64,000 bases of DNA from Leptodactylus fallax (Eukaryota; Chordata; Amphibia; Anura; Leptodactylidae), in contig CAMRHE010001103.1 in the NCBI GenBank assembly GCA_947044405.1, forward strand, positions 157,111 to 221,110. The letters are read 5' to 3'. This document shows positions 37,318-49,982 of this stretch, piece by piece. A program made the translations under genes and the position numbers. The stretch's first letter is position 1. Each line of letters begins with the position of its first letter. The notes under the pieces were generated by a model. It did not search any database. It worked only from the letters and a program-made list of their open reading frames with translations, and had not been told where the DNA came from.

Positions 37318-39672
37318 AATCTGCCGTGTTCGCATCAAGGATGCTCAGCCTATTAGACTCCAGCCTGGAGCAGAGACCCTGATATGGTGCAAGGCTTGCG
37401 TCGGTTTCCGAGGTCAGGATTACCCAGCTCTCGTGGAACCCCTGCACCTACAAGATCATCCCCTTGTCCGAGCCGCTAGGAGCTTGGTAACTGTGTTGCA
37501 TGGAAAAGTACCCATACGCTTGGTCAATCTAAGTGATGAAGCTGTAGAACTAAAGAAGTACTATCCAGTGGCGAGTCTATTTCACATCAGTCTACAAGAT
37601 GTCCTGGAACCCCCTACTGCTGCTGCACAATTGCTTCAAACAGCGGATGCAGCCAAAGACCCACCTGAGCAGCCCTGGTGGGCCGAACTACATATTGGAG
37701 ATGCAACAACCCCTGCTGAACAAATCAAAGGTGTGCTGGACTTAGCCAAGGAAAACAACCAAGTCTTCAGCAAACACCCCCTGGACTATGGCCAAACTAG
37801 CCTAATACAACACACTATTCCAACCGGCACTCCTCTTCCAATCAAAGAGAGATACCGGCCGGTGCCTCCAGCCCTATACCAGCAAGTGAAGAAGATGGTT
37901 CGGGATATGAAGACAGCTAATGTGATTCAGGATAGTCACAGCCCCTGGGCTGCCCCTCTGGTCCTGGTAAAAAAAGAGGGATGGAACCATCTGTTTCTGT
38001 GTGGATTACCACAAGATCAACATTACGCACAAGGATGCTTACCCCCTGCCACGAATTGAGGAGTCTCTAGCAGCGTTGGGATCCGCTTCTTATTTCTCAA
38101 CCCTGGATCTAACCAGTCCAGGGCTGTGGAGTCGGTACGCCAAAGCCCCGACTCCGACTCCTCAATTTCCCGACTCCGACATACATGGCGCATGTTTAAG
38201 AGATAACTTAATTTAAGCTTTTTATCATCCTTATGATACCATAATCAAGCTATTTAGGTAGAACATAAAATATATTTATTGGATACAACTTTAGAACACA
38301 AAAAACTTTAATAAATTGCAAATATGCAAAATGCTGCAGTAAGTGGTAAAAAAACAGTTTTCAACAAAAACAGTTTTCTCAGTCTCAGCACAATGATTCA
38401 CTTGCTGACAAGCAGTCACTCTGTGTCCTCGGGCTGTGGGTGGGTCTCCAGCACAATTACAGATAAAGTCAAGCTTTTCAGTCCTCACAATCACAACACT
38501 TGTATCTTTTGCTTACTCCAGATAATGATGCTAAACCTTATAGGATCACTCAGAACTCAGTCCCATCATTATATGAGGAATAGAACAGACCTTTACAGGA
38601 CATTTCATCATTTTCAACATTTCATCATTTTCCCAAATTCTTATGAAAATATATTCAGCACATACTGCATTGTACTACTAACTGTACCAATTTATTATAT
38701 ATTTTGGGAGTCGGAGTCGGTCCATTTTATACCGACTCCGACTCCACCAAAATAGGCACCAACTCCACGACTCCGACTCCACAGCCCTGCCAGTGGCTAT
38801 TGCCAAGTCCCCATGGCACCGGAAGATAAAGAGAAAATAGCTTTCACTACCCCAATGGGTCTGTTCGAGTTTAACTACATGCCATTCGGGCTGTGCAATG
38901 CCCCTGGGACATTTCAGAGACTCATGGAGAGATGTCTTGGACACAAAAACTTTGAGACCGTATTGCTGTACTTGGATGATGTGATCGTCTACTCCAAGAC
39001 CTATGAAGAGCATTTACAGCACTTGGCGGAGGTGTTCCAGACTCTGGCCAAATACGGATTGAAAGTAAAGCCTTCAAAGTGCCACTTACTGAAGCCCCAA
39101 GTGAAATATCTGGGACATGTTGTGAGTGTGGAGGGCGTGAAACCAGACCCGGATAAGATAGCTGCAGTACAAAGCTGGCCAGCTCCTAAGACCATCAAAG
39201 AAGTCAAGAGCTTTCTTGGATTTGCAAGTTACTATAGAAGATTTATCCCTCACTTCGCTCAAATTGCAGAGCCCATCCAGGAGCTTTTGAAGGGTCATCC
39301 CAAAGGCTGTCAGAATGCTAAGATACCAGTAGAGTGGAACGAAGAGAGAGAAGCAGCTTTCCAACTGTTAAAAGAAATACTTACAGAGCCACCAGTCTTG
39401 GGCTACCCTGACTATAGCTTGCCATTCTGCCTATATACTGATGCAAGTAAGAAAGATTTAGGAGCTGTACTATCTCAGACACAAGCTGGAACTGAAAGAG
39501 TCATCGCCTATGCCAGCAGGTCATTACGAGAACCAGAGCGGAATGACCAGAATTATAGCTCTTTCAAACTGGAGTTCCTATCCTTGGTATGGGCTGTAAC
39601 TGAGAAGTTTAAGGATTATCTAGCGGCCACGCCTTTCACTGTCTACACTGATAATAATCCACTGGATCAATG
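37318..39672 (+). pseudogene. Gypsy reverse transcriptase and RNase H, split by a MITE
   Basis: Frame 37433-38059 holds the RT fingers (IPTGTPLPIKERYRPVPPAL, WAAPLVLVKKEG). A one-base shift near 37980 moves VDYHKIN and DAYPLPRIEE to the next frame (38001 on), which keeps the first catalytic Asp block FSTLDLTS. The MITE 38118-38789 then intervenes. RT resumes with MAPEDKEKIAF, PFGLCNAPGTFQ and the catalytic YLDD (38969-38980). RNase H follows with LYTDASKKDLGAVL and VYTDNNPL. The frame stops at a TGA at 39671. Apart from these breaks the protein is well preserved. Confidence 0.92.
38118..38789. mobile_element. MITE with GGCTGTGGAGTCGG ends inside Gypsy RT
   Basis: 672 bp with perfect inverted tips CAGGGCTGTGGAGTCG and CGACTCCACAGCCCTG, rich in GACTCCGACTCC motifs at both ends. 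A CCAGT duplication (38113-38117 and 38790-38794) flanks it. Removing it and one CCAGT restores the RT reading between the LTS and GYW codons. Non-coding. The 5-bp duplication leaves the superfamily uncertain. Confidence 0.87.
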
Positions 39673-41531
39673 AATACTGCATGCCTGGGAGCTCCAGAAC
39701 AAAGATGGGCCTCTAGACTGGCAAACTTCAACTTCACCATTAAGTACCGGACTAATGACAATGCCGATGCCTTGTCCAGGCTACCTGCCCAGAAGGAACT
39801 AATTTCTAAAGATGATCAATGGGAAGATGTGGAAATGCCAATATTCTACTCCCTGTTTGCCCGGCAGGAAGCTCTACACACTAAGCATCAGGTCTCCAAA
39901 GCCACTAGTTCTCAAAAGACCTGTGGTCCCTCACCTCCAGTTGAGAAAGACCTCTGGCTCAAACTACAAGCAGAGAGTAAAGTCATCGGAGAACTGTTGG
40001 ATTATTTTTCCAGTGGGCGTGCACCAGAGAGAATCTGTCAGCGGAGAGCTGACCCGGAGCTAGTTCGCCTCTGGCGACAACGGAAACTACTCTTCCTACA
40101 GAGAGATCTGCTCCTCAGGAGGATGCTTGATCCAGTCACCTGTGAGTGCCTCCATCAGATAGTAGTGCCTCGAAGAGATGCTAAGATGGTAATGGACATG
40201 TACCATAACAGGTCTGGTCATTTTGGAACCCAAAAAACGGAAGTCACCATCAGGCGGCGTTTCTACTGGACTGGCATGAGAAGTGATATTGAAGCCTGGT
40301 GCCGGAAGTGTCCCACCTGTGCTGTGGCCAGAGGAGAAAGACATGATCAGCGAGCCCCCTTCATCCAATAGTGAGTAGGAGTCCTCTGGAAATCGTGGCT
40401 ATCGACCATGTGAAACTGGAACCCAGAAGATCTGGGTACACCTATGCTATGACAATCATAGACCACTACACTAAGTTCATCGTGGCCGTACCTGTAAAGG
40501 ACTTAACTGCTAAAACTACAGCAGCTGCTTTGTGGAAGAGCTTTATTTTGCCTTATGGGTGTCCTGACAAAATACTCACCGACCAAGGATCCACATTCGA
40601 GTCTCAGTTCCATGAACTTTGTGCCTTGTACAACTGCAAAAAACTGAGGACCACTGCATATCACCCTCAAGGGAATGGACTGTGCGAAAAGATGAACCAG
40701 ACACTGATTAACATGCTCAAGGCTGTGCCACCTCATCAGAGGGCCGAGTGGCCTTTGCTTCTTCCTGAATTAGTGTACCTGTACAATAACACAACTCATT
40801 GCTCCAGCGGGTACACCCCATACTACCTCATGTTCGAAAGACAGGGCCGTTTACCTGCAGCTCTTGCCCTCGATGTCCCTGTGCCAGACTCTGAACCACT
40901 CCTTCCCCAATCTGAGTGTGTTAAAGAGCATCAGAAGCTCCTAGAGGATGCCAGAGAAATAGTGGACTCCAAAATAGAGAAGGCCCAGCAAAAACAGAAA
41001 CAGGACTTTGATCTACATGCACATGCTGAGCCCTTGCAACCAGGAGACCAGGTCTGGCTCAGAAACAACCATCCCGTAAGCAAGCTGGATAGTTGCTGGG
41101 AACGTGAACCATATACAGTAGTGGCTGTCTCCACATCTGAGGTCTATGAGATCCAGAGAGAAGGTAAAGGTATTCAGCGAGTACATCGCAACAGACTCAA
41201 GAAATGCCTGCAGGAACCTATTCATGAGCAGCCAAGAGAAGTGGATAAGTCACCTGAGCTACCATTGCCTCCAGAAACCGAGACGCTAACCGAATTGCCT
41301 TCCATGCTTGACCCCCTTCAGTGGTTTCTTCAGCCTCAAATTCGAGTTCTGATGCCAGTTGCTGAGATAACTACGTCTACAGAACCAAGTCAGATGGCTG
41401 ATCCTCCTTCACAAGTCCCGGACTCTACCTCAACTCCAGGAGACTCTGAACTGCCCTTGCGGAGATCCCAGCGGACCAATAAGGGCAATCCACCTGCCCG
41501 TTATCAGGAATTCTTTAGAATGAAAATTTAA
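39670..41531 (+). pseudogene. Gypsy integrase
   Basis: Two adjacent frames: 39670-40371 with the end of RNase H and the zinc-binding HHCC domain (H and H in MYHNRSGHFG, C and C in CRKCPTC), then, after a TAG, 40371-41531. The second frame carries the DDE core: Asp in VAIDHV, Asp in LTDQGSTF, and Glu in LCEKMNQT. A C-terminal domain with PGDQVWLRN and a Ser/Pro-rich tail follow. The core residues are intact; only the stop between the two frames interrupts it. Integrase joins the cDNA ends to target DNA. Confidence 0.92.
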
Positions 41532-42773
41532 CTACAGAGACAACAGGAGTCAAGCCATGGACACATTTTGAGAAACTTGCCCTTTGTTTTGTGATTATAT
41601 TTTGGCCCTTTTTGTCCCCCCTTTTGTGCCTGGACTTATGAACTCCATCCATCATCCAATAACTAACTCCAGGTTGCGCACGTTGGCGCCATACCGCCTA
41701 TGGATTACAAATATCAGTCCTAATACCTCATGTGGATTACAATTTTTTTTTTTTTCCTTTGAATTATATGTTCCAGTTTTGCAACGTTACAAGCCAGCAC
41801 CCAAAGAAAAGACTCAAACGTATACCTGAGCTCTTTGTGATTTCCATTGTGATATTTTTGCACTTTTGTTATACAGGTTTGCAACGTTTAAGCACTTTAG
41901 CCCATTATATGGATTCTTTTTACGGGTACAATAATTTGACCTCTTATGCACTTTTTGAATGGACTTTATGCTGTTAGTCAGATAGCTATTATCCTTACTT
42001 CATTGCTCATATGAACTGCCTCTGAGGACTCAAAAGTATTAATGGTCCCACTTTGCCTTGTGTTAGTTTAGAAAGCCTAGGTATTATATTGTCTGATTTG
42101 CATATGCCCTTAACCTTTTTCTCTCCACAGACTTGGGAGGAGAAGGAGCCAGTATGTCCTGTGCTTTGGGTTAATGTGCTTTTGCTACACAGGGAAGGCC
42201 AAGTAGTAGAGTCACAAGCAGTCTCAACACCTTAAAGGGTAACCCCGCCCCAAAAAAAAAAAAAAAAAGTGTGAGTTAAGACGGAATCAACCCTCATAGG
42301 AGCTATGGAAGGTAGGCTGGTTCCTCCTCCTAGTTCTAGATGTCCTAAGGCCTTGTGCATTGCCTTAAGGAAAAATGTTCAGCTACCTGTTTAGACATCA
42401 AGGTGACAAAGCGTAAAGCATGATTAGACCTTGGTGCTGGAAGGGATTACAGGATGAGGCCACCCTTCTATTTGCAGGCTTTCATTGCATAGTGGTGGGA
42501 TTACAGAGTGAAGACACCCCCGCGCTTTCTTTGGTACTAGAACTCAGTATACACAAAAGAAAGTTAAGAATGATCGCTTGGTGCAGACTTTTTGGTTCAC
42601 TGGTTATTACCGAGAGGGAAAACCATGAATAGTCACCCTACTCATACGGGCAGGAAACACCTATTGGTAGCCTTTGTTATGTTAGTCTTTGTATGTCTCA
42701 TGCAGCACTCTAATCTTTCCTGGGTTCCCTTAGAGCACAAGCCGAGGATGGCTTGACTTTAAGTAAGGGGGAA
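41532..42773 (+). other. Gypsy 3' non-coding region
   Basis: 1.2 kb between the integrase stop and the right LTR. No envelope-like frame was found. It includes an A16 run at 42252-42268 and ends in the polypurine tract. Confidence 0.6.
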
Positions 42774-43461
42774 TGTAACACCCCAGAGTGGTGTTACCAC
42801 TCCTACGCCCAGCTGATATCTTTATCTGCTAACCCAATGCCATCTTATGCATTTTCTTTCCAGGTCTTCCACCAATGTGCATTTATTATAATGTTATGTA
42901 CCTGTATTAAATTTAGTGTGCCTGGTTCACCTGCAGGTGGCAGCAAACTGGCAGAGTTATCTTAGAATGGAACCTTCCATTCCACTAAAAATCCCCCTCT
43001 AGAGAAAAGTAGGGGATTCCTTTCCTCTGCAGCCTGGGTGAGGACCAGTTAGTCTAAGTCAAGTTCTAGGTGGAGTGCTGATTGAGACTCCATCTTGGAG
43101 CTGCCAGGAGTCAAGTTCCCTGGCACAACTGAGAGTCAGACTACAGACAGAAGTGCAGCTCACCAGTTATATGCTAAAGCCTGCTGGAGCCAAGACAGAG
43201 CCTGAATCTGTTTGGAAAACTGTTTATTCAAGTAAAGCTGCTGTTCAACTTCATCTCAAGGTCTGGACTCCAGTTATTCCTCAATCTCTCAATTACTCCT
43301 ACTATTTATTGCATCAGAGCCAAAGCCTGGAGTTTAGCTGTATCCAGGTAGGAGCACCGTGACACACCATAAGACTCATCTAGGCCGTAACATACCACTC
43401 GGCATTCCTATACCTGGGACGAGCGTCATAGAAGGCCCTAGGAGGAGGTGTCACCGTTGCA
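42774..43461 (+). repeat. Gypsy right LTR
   Basis: Partner of the left LTR, same 688-bp length. It is preceded by the purine tract (42761-42773) and followed by the CTTA duplication at 43462-43465. Confidence 0.93.
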
Positions 43462-43697
43462 CTTATGAATAATAGTTCCCCCTTATAAATCAATCTCTCT
43501 TACTAATAATAGTTTGTTCTTATAAATAATACCCCCACATCAGAAATAGTCTCCTCGTATAAGTAATAGTTCCTTCTTACAAATAGCTCCCACTTATAAA
43601 TAATACTTTCCCCAGCCTCATTAATAATAGTCCCTCCTTATTAACTATAATTCCCCCAGCTGGCTTTATTATTAATAGTTCCCCCTTATAAATAATA

Positions 43698-45346
43698 CAG
43701 TAATATGAAAAAGTTTGGGCACCCCTATTAATCTTAATCATTTTTAGTTCTAAATATTTGGGTGTTTGCAACAGCCATTTCAATTTGATATATCTAATAA
43801 CTGATGGACACAGTAATATTTCAGGATTGAAATGAGGTTTATTGTACTAACAGAAAATGTGCAATATGCATTAAACCAAAATTTGACCGGTGCAAAAATT
43901 TGGGTACCCTTATCATTTTATTGATTTGAATACTCCTAACTACTTTTTACTGACTTACTGAAGCACAAAATTGGTTTTGTAACCTCACTGAGCTTTGAAC
44001 TTCATAGCCAGGTGTATCCAATCATGAGAAAAGGTATTTAAGGTGGCCAATTGCAAGTTGTTCTCCTATTTGAATCTCCTCTGAAGAGTGGCATCATGGG
44101 CTCCTCAAAACAACTCTCAAATGATCTGAAAACAAAGATTGTTCAACATAGTTGTTCAGGGGAAGGATACAAAAAGTTGTCTCAGAGATTTAACCTGTCA
44201 GTTTCCACTGTGAGGAACATAGTAAGGAAATGGAAGACCACAGGGACAGTTCTTGTTAAGCCCAGAAGTGGCAGGCCAAGAAAAATATCAGAAAGGCAGA
44301 GAAGAAGAATGGTGAGAACAGTCAAGGACAATCCACAGACCACCTCCAAAGAGCTGCAGCATCATCTTGCTGCAGATGGTGTCACTGTGCATCGGTCAAC
44401 AATACAGCACACTTTGCACAAGGAGAAGCTGTATGGGAGAGTGATGCGAAAGAAGCCGTTTCTGAAAGCACACCACAAACAGAGTCGCCTGAGGTATGCA
44501 AAAGCACATTTGGACAAGCCAGCTTCATTTTGGAAGAAGGTCCTGTGGACTGATGAAACAAAGATTGAGTTGTTTGGTCATACAAAAAGGCGTTATGCAT
44601 GGCGTCCAAAAAACACAGCATTCCAAGAAAAACACTTGCTACCCACTGTAAAATTTGGTGGAGGTTCCATCATGCTTTGGGGCTGTGTGGCCAATGCCGG
44701 CACCGGGAATCTTGTTAAAGTTGAGGGTCGCATGGATTCAACTCAGTATCAGCAGATTCTTGAGAATAATGTACAAGAATCAGTGATGAATTTGAAGTTA
44801 CGCCGGGGATGGATATTTCAGTAAGACAATGATCCAAAACACAGCTCCAAATCTACTCAGGCATTCATGCAGAGGAACAATTACAATGTTCTGGAATGGC
44901 CATCCCAGTCCCCAGACCTGAATATCATTGAACATCTGTGGGATAATTTGAAGCGGGCTGTCCATGCTCGGCGACCATCAAACTTAACTGAACTGGAATT
45001 GTTTTGTAAAGAGGAATGGTCAAAAATACCTTCATCCAGGATCCAGGAACTGATTAAAAGCTACAGGAAGCGACTAGAGGCTGTTATTGTTGCAAAAGGA
45101 GGATCTACTAAATATTAATGTCACTTTTCTGTTGAGGTGCCCATACTTTTGCACCGGTCAAATTTTGGTTTAATGCATATTGCACATTTTCTGTTAGTAC
45201 AATAAACCTCATTTCAATCCTGAAATATTACTGTGTCCATCAGTTATTAGATATATCAAATTGAAATGGCTGTTGCAAACACCCAAATATTTAGAACTAA
45301 AAATGATTAAGATTAATAGGGGTGCCCAAACTTTTTCATATGACTG
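43698..45346 (+). mobile_element. Tc1/mariner transposon, full length
   Basis: 1649 bp between TA at 43696-43697 and 45347-45348, tips CAGTAATATGAAAAAGTTTG and the inverse of CAAACTTTTTCATATGACTG. Same family as the fragment at 1-433. Inserted in the TAATAGTTCCCCC repeat of hAT copy 3. Confidence 0.95.
44096..45118 (+). pseudogene. Tc1-like transposase with a single stop codon
   Basis: 340 codons from ATG 44096 to TAA 45116-45118 in one frame, broken only by a TAA at 44822-44824. That stop falls just before the second catalytic block, where related copies read [10 protein letters not shown] and this one reads IFQ-stop-DNDPKH. The DNA-binding domain (KLSQRFNLSVSTVRNIV), the nuclear-localisation-like RKPKK-type linker (GRPRKI), first Asp (WTDETK), Gly box (FGGGSIMLWGC), second Asp and the IEHLWD block are all present. 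A single C-to-T change would explain the stop. It is the best preserved Tc1 gene in the window. Confidence 0.93.
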
Positions 45347-45487
45347 TAGTTCCTCCAGCCTTACTTATATAAAGCCCCCTTATTAATAGTAGCTCCCCAA
45401 TTGGCCTTATTATTATAAATCCCCCCTATATAGCTTTATTAATAATAGATCCTTATAATAAATCCTTATAAATCTAAATATAATATA

Positions 45488-47095
45488 CAGTGCCTTGCGA
45501 AAGTATTCGGCCCCCTTGAACTTTTCAACCTTTTGCCACATTTCAGGCTTCAAACATAAGGATATAAAATTTTTATTTTTTGATGAAGAATCAACAACAA
45601 GTGGGACACAATCGTGAAGTGGAACGAAATTTATTGGATATTTTAAACTTTTGTAAAAAATAAAAAACTGAAAAGGGGGGCGTGCCAAATTATTCGGTCC
45701 CCTTAAGTTAATACTTTGTAGCGCCACCTTTTGCTGCGATTACAGCTGCAAGTCGCTTGGGGTATGTCTCTATCAGTTTTGCACATGGAGAGACTGAAAT
45801 TCTTGCCCATTCTTCCTTGGAAAACAGCTGGAGCTCAGTGAGGTTGGATGGAGAGCGTTTGTGAACAGCAGTTTTCAGCTCTTTCCACAGATTCTCGATT
45901 GGATTCAGGTCTGGACTTTGACTTGGCCATTCTAACACCTGGATACGTTTATTTGTGAACCATTCCATTGTAGATTTTGCTTTATGTTTGGGATCATTAT
46001 CTTGTTGGAAGATAAATCTCCGTCCCAGTCTCAGGTCTTTTGCAGACTCCAACAGGTTTTCTTCCAGAATGGTCCTGTATTTGGCTCCATCCATCTTCCC
46101 ATCAATTTTAACCATCTTCCCTGTCCCTGCTGAAGAAAAGCAGGCCCAAACCATGATGCTGCCACCACCATGTGTGACAGTGGGGATGGTGTGTTCAGGG
46201 TGATGAGCTGTGTTGCTTTTACGCCAAACACATCGTTTTGCATTGTGGCCAAAAAGTTCGATTTTTGGTTTCATCTGACCAGAGCACCTTCTTCCACATG
46301 TTTGGTGTGTCTCCCAGGTGGCTTGTGGCAAACTTTAAACAAGACTTTTTATGGATATCTTTGAGAAATGGCTTTCTTCTTGCCACTCTTCCATAAAGGC
46401 CAGATTTGTGCAGTGTACGACTGATTGTTGTCCTATGGACAGACTCTCCCACCTCAGCTGTAGATCTCTGCAGTTCATCCAGAGTGATCATGGGCCTCTT
46501 GGCTGCATCTCTGATCAGTCTTCTCCTTGTTTGAGATGAAAGTTTAGAGGGACGGCCGGGTGTTGGTACATTTGCAGTGGTCTGATACTCCTTCCATTTC
46601 AATATGATCGCTTGCACAGTGCTCCTTGGGATGTTTAAAGTTTGGGAAATCTTTTTGTATCCAAATCCGGCTTTAAACTTCTCCACAACAGTATCACGGA
46701 CCTGCCTGGTGTGTTCCTTGGTCTTCATGATGCTCTCTGCGCTTTAAACAGAACCCTGAGACTATCACAGAGCAGGTGCATTTATACGGAGACTTGATTA
46801 CACACAGGTGGATTATATTTATCATCATCAGTCATTTAGGACAACATTGGATCATTCAGAGATCCTCACTGAACTTCTGGAGTGAGTTTGCTGCACTGAA
46901 AGTAAAGGGGCCGAATAATATTGCACGCCCCACTTTTCAGTTATTTTTTACAAAAGTTTAAAATAACCAATAAATTTCGTTCCAATTCACAATTGTGTCC
47001 CACTTGTTGATTCTTCACCCAAAAAATTTAAATTTTATATCTTTATGTTTGAAGCCTGAAATGTAAGTTCAAGGGGGCCGAATACTTTCGCAACG

Positions 47096-47098
<3 letters not shown>
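45488..47098 (-). mobile_element. Tc1/mariner transposon, full length
   Basis: Tips CAGTGCCTTGCGAAAGTATT (left) and inverse AATACTTTCGCAACGCAC (right), TA at 45486-45487 and 47099-47100. About 1.6 kb with one transposase gene on the - strand. The right end merges into a TA microsatellite. Confidence 0.93.
45708..46728 (-). pseudogene. Tc1-like transposase with one frameshift
   Basis: It starts MKTKEHTRQVRDTVVEKF at 46728 with a clear helix-turn-helix (YKKISQTLNIPRSTVQAII). The frame holds to SDETK, the first catalytic Asp. There, a run of five A residues (T run at 46262-46266 on the + strand) shifts the frame by one, and the rest ([44 protein letters not shown]) continues in the next frame to 45708. 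All catalytic residues are kept. One base separates this copy from an open gene. Confidence 0.92.

Positions 47099-47142
<44 letters not shown>
47099..47142. repeat. TA microsatellite
   Basis: (TA)n with one TTTA interruption, directly at the right tip of the Tc1. Expansion of the TA target is a likely origin. Confidence 0.93.
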
Positions 47143-47143
<1 letters not shown>

Positions 47144-47695
47144 GCTAGCAGAAGGACCCAGCTTCGCACAGGTATATTTAATTTTTTGTTTGTGTAGTGG
47201 CCCCATAAGAATTGGCCAGTTTTGCACTTGACTTCCATTATGGCAGTCCACCATAGGTACAGTCTATTTATGGCTGTGTTGCTATGGAAACCTGGTAAAT
47301 GAAATGTGAACTTATATTGAATAATACACGTGATATGACTGAATATTTAAGGACCTACGAACTGCTATTGAGTAATACAGGTCATAGCTTGGTTGCTATG
47401 GAAACCTGATGTAAAGCTGTGTGCCTGAGGAGAGTAAGCGCCTGCGAGCTTCTATTGGCTGATAAGGAACATGTGACCGTGTGTATGGCAGTTGGAATAT
47501 GAGTGAAAGACTTGCAGGCTTGTATTGACTAATGCTGGTTATTTTTTGGGAATACTGTATCTCCGGTACGGTACGTCCTAGAGAGCTGGATACCAGTCTA
47601 AAATCTTCCCAGACACCTGATGTACCAGTGTGCCAAATTTGGCGAGGATCGGTCCAGTCGTTTGGTCGCGCATAAAGAACAGACAGAAACTCATA
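47143..47695. other. Unclassified dispersed repeat
   Basis: It begins GCTAGCAGAAGGACCCAGCT and ends with GAGGATCGGTCCAGTCGTTT, a phrase resembling ends of repeats known from other animals. There are no terminal repeats or coding blocks. It sits between two Tc1 elements inside hAT copy 3. Confidence 0.4.
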
Positions 47696-48928
<1,233 letters not shown>

Positions 48929-48951
48929 TATATATCTCTATATCTATATAT

Positions 48952-49370
48952 TGTGACAATTTGGGGGGATTAATCTCAATGGCGGAAGACTCCTGGACCC
49001 GACAGCAGTGGTTGTGGTACTGGGCGCCGGAGAGACAGCGTTCAGACGGTGCCAATTCAAAACAAAATGGCTTTTATTCAGCTTAGGAAACATACACAAA
49101 TTAATAAACAGCCTAGGCCACACATAGGCCCTAACTCACGGCTTTCTCCCTGACTGATCTCTGGGGCAACAAACAGCCTGGCTCTATAGGTCCTCTCAGG
49201 ACCCCAGCCCTCTGGGAACAGACCGCCTTGTCTGTCTTTGGCTGGGTCCACGACTTCCTGCAGGTTTGCCCCAGCCCTCTAGAATTACGCCCCACCCAAA
49301 GGTGTGGCTGAGGGCCTTTTCAGGCCTGGCCCTGGGTCGCTCAATAGCACCCTCTGGGTTCACACACTCA

Positions 49371-49372
<2 letters not shown>
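48952..49372 (-). mobile_element. Solo LTR (reverse orientation)
   Basis: 421 bp with TGTGA...TCACA tips. Read on the - strand it has a CTGAATAAAAGCC poly(A) signal about two thirds in, followed by about 100 bases to the end, as in a U3-R-U5 layout. It lies between TA-rich flanks, so a target duplication cannot be defined. No internal retroviral or Gypsy sequence adjoins it. Confidence 0.68.
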
Positions 49373-49433
<61 letters not shown>

Positions 49434-49440
49434 ATATATA
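49373..49440. repeat. TA microsatellite
   Basis: Long uninterrupted (TA)n run, about 30 repeats, with one GA near the right end. Confidence 0.95.
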
Positions 49441-49444
49441 GGGA

Positions 49445-49680
49445 GCTATTTATAAGGAGTATCTATTAATAATAAGGCTGGGGGAACTATTATATAAGGG
49501 GAGGACTAATAGTTTCCCTCTAGCTTTATTAACAATAAGTCCTCCTTATAAATATCCCCCTCTGCTTATAAAGTACCCTGGACTTAATAAAACTAAACCC
49601 TGTTCATAAATATTTGCCTCCCTTATCAGTAATAAAGCCCTTTAATTTCACAGAAAATAATATAACTTACTCACCTAACC
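49445..49680. repeat. Simple repeat of hAT copy 3, right part
   Basis: Degenerate units with AATAATAAGGCTGGGGGAAC, TATAAATATCCCCC and CCTTATAAATA. They match in kind the repeats at 43470-43690 and 45350-45480, and also those at 63740-64000. Confidence 0.65.
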
Positions 49681-49982
49681 ACGCTCCCCTGCTGAGTCCT
49701 GATGCTGAAGTCTCTCCCTGGTAGTGGACTCCAGAGCAGGTCCTGCAAAGAGGGCGCGATGCAATGACGTCATTATGCCCCGTAGTCTATGCAGTTATCT
49801 ATGTACAGCTCCTTGCTCTATTATAGATGACCACAGTAGCACGTCAATACACGATACTAAAGCTCCCCTGATCTGGGTCACCAGACCAAATGTCTGGTGT
49901 TGCGGATCCCTGGGCCCCTTTGGAGACAGGGGCGCTGGGTATTTGCCCAGTTTGCCCTCCCTAACACTGCCCTGCTCACAAG

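Larger units (their letters stand above)
34637..43461 (+). mobile_element. Ty3/Gypsy LTR retrotransposon, complete but inactive
   Basis: Two 688-bp LTRs (34637-35324 and 42774-43461) beginning TGTAAC and ending GTTGCA enclose gag and pol. A CTTA duplication flanks the element. A primer-binding-site candidate TGGCGTCACGAAC starts two bases after the left LTR, and a purine tract AAGTAAGGGGGAA lies directly before the right LTR. Domain order protease, RT, RNase H, integrase is the Ty3/Gypsy order. No envelope gene was seen. Frameshifts, stops and a MITE in RT make it defective. It is inserted inside hAT copy 3. Confidence 0.95.

Noticed and set aside
41532..42773. Possible envelope gene downstream of integrase
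   Set aside because: There are only short frames without signal peptide, transmembrane segment or Cys pattern. This is consistent with an envelope-less Gypsy element.
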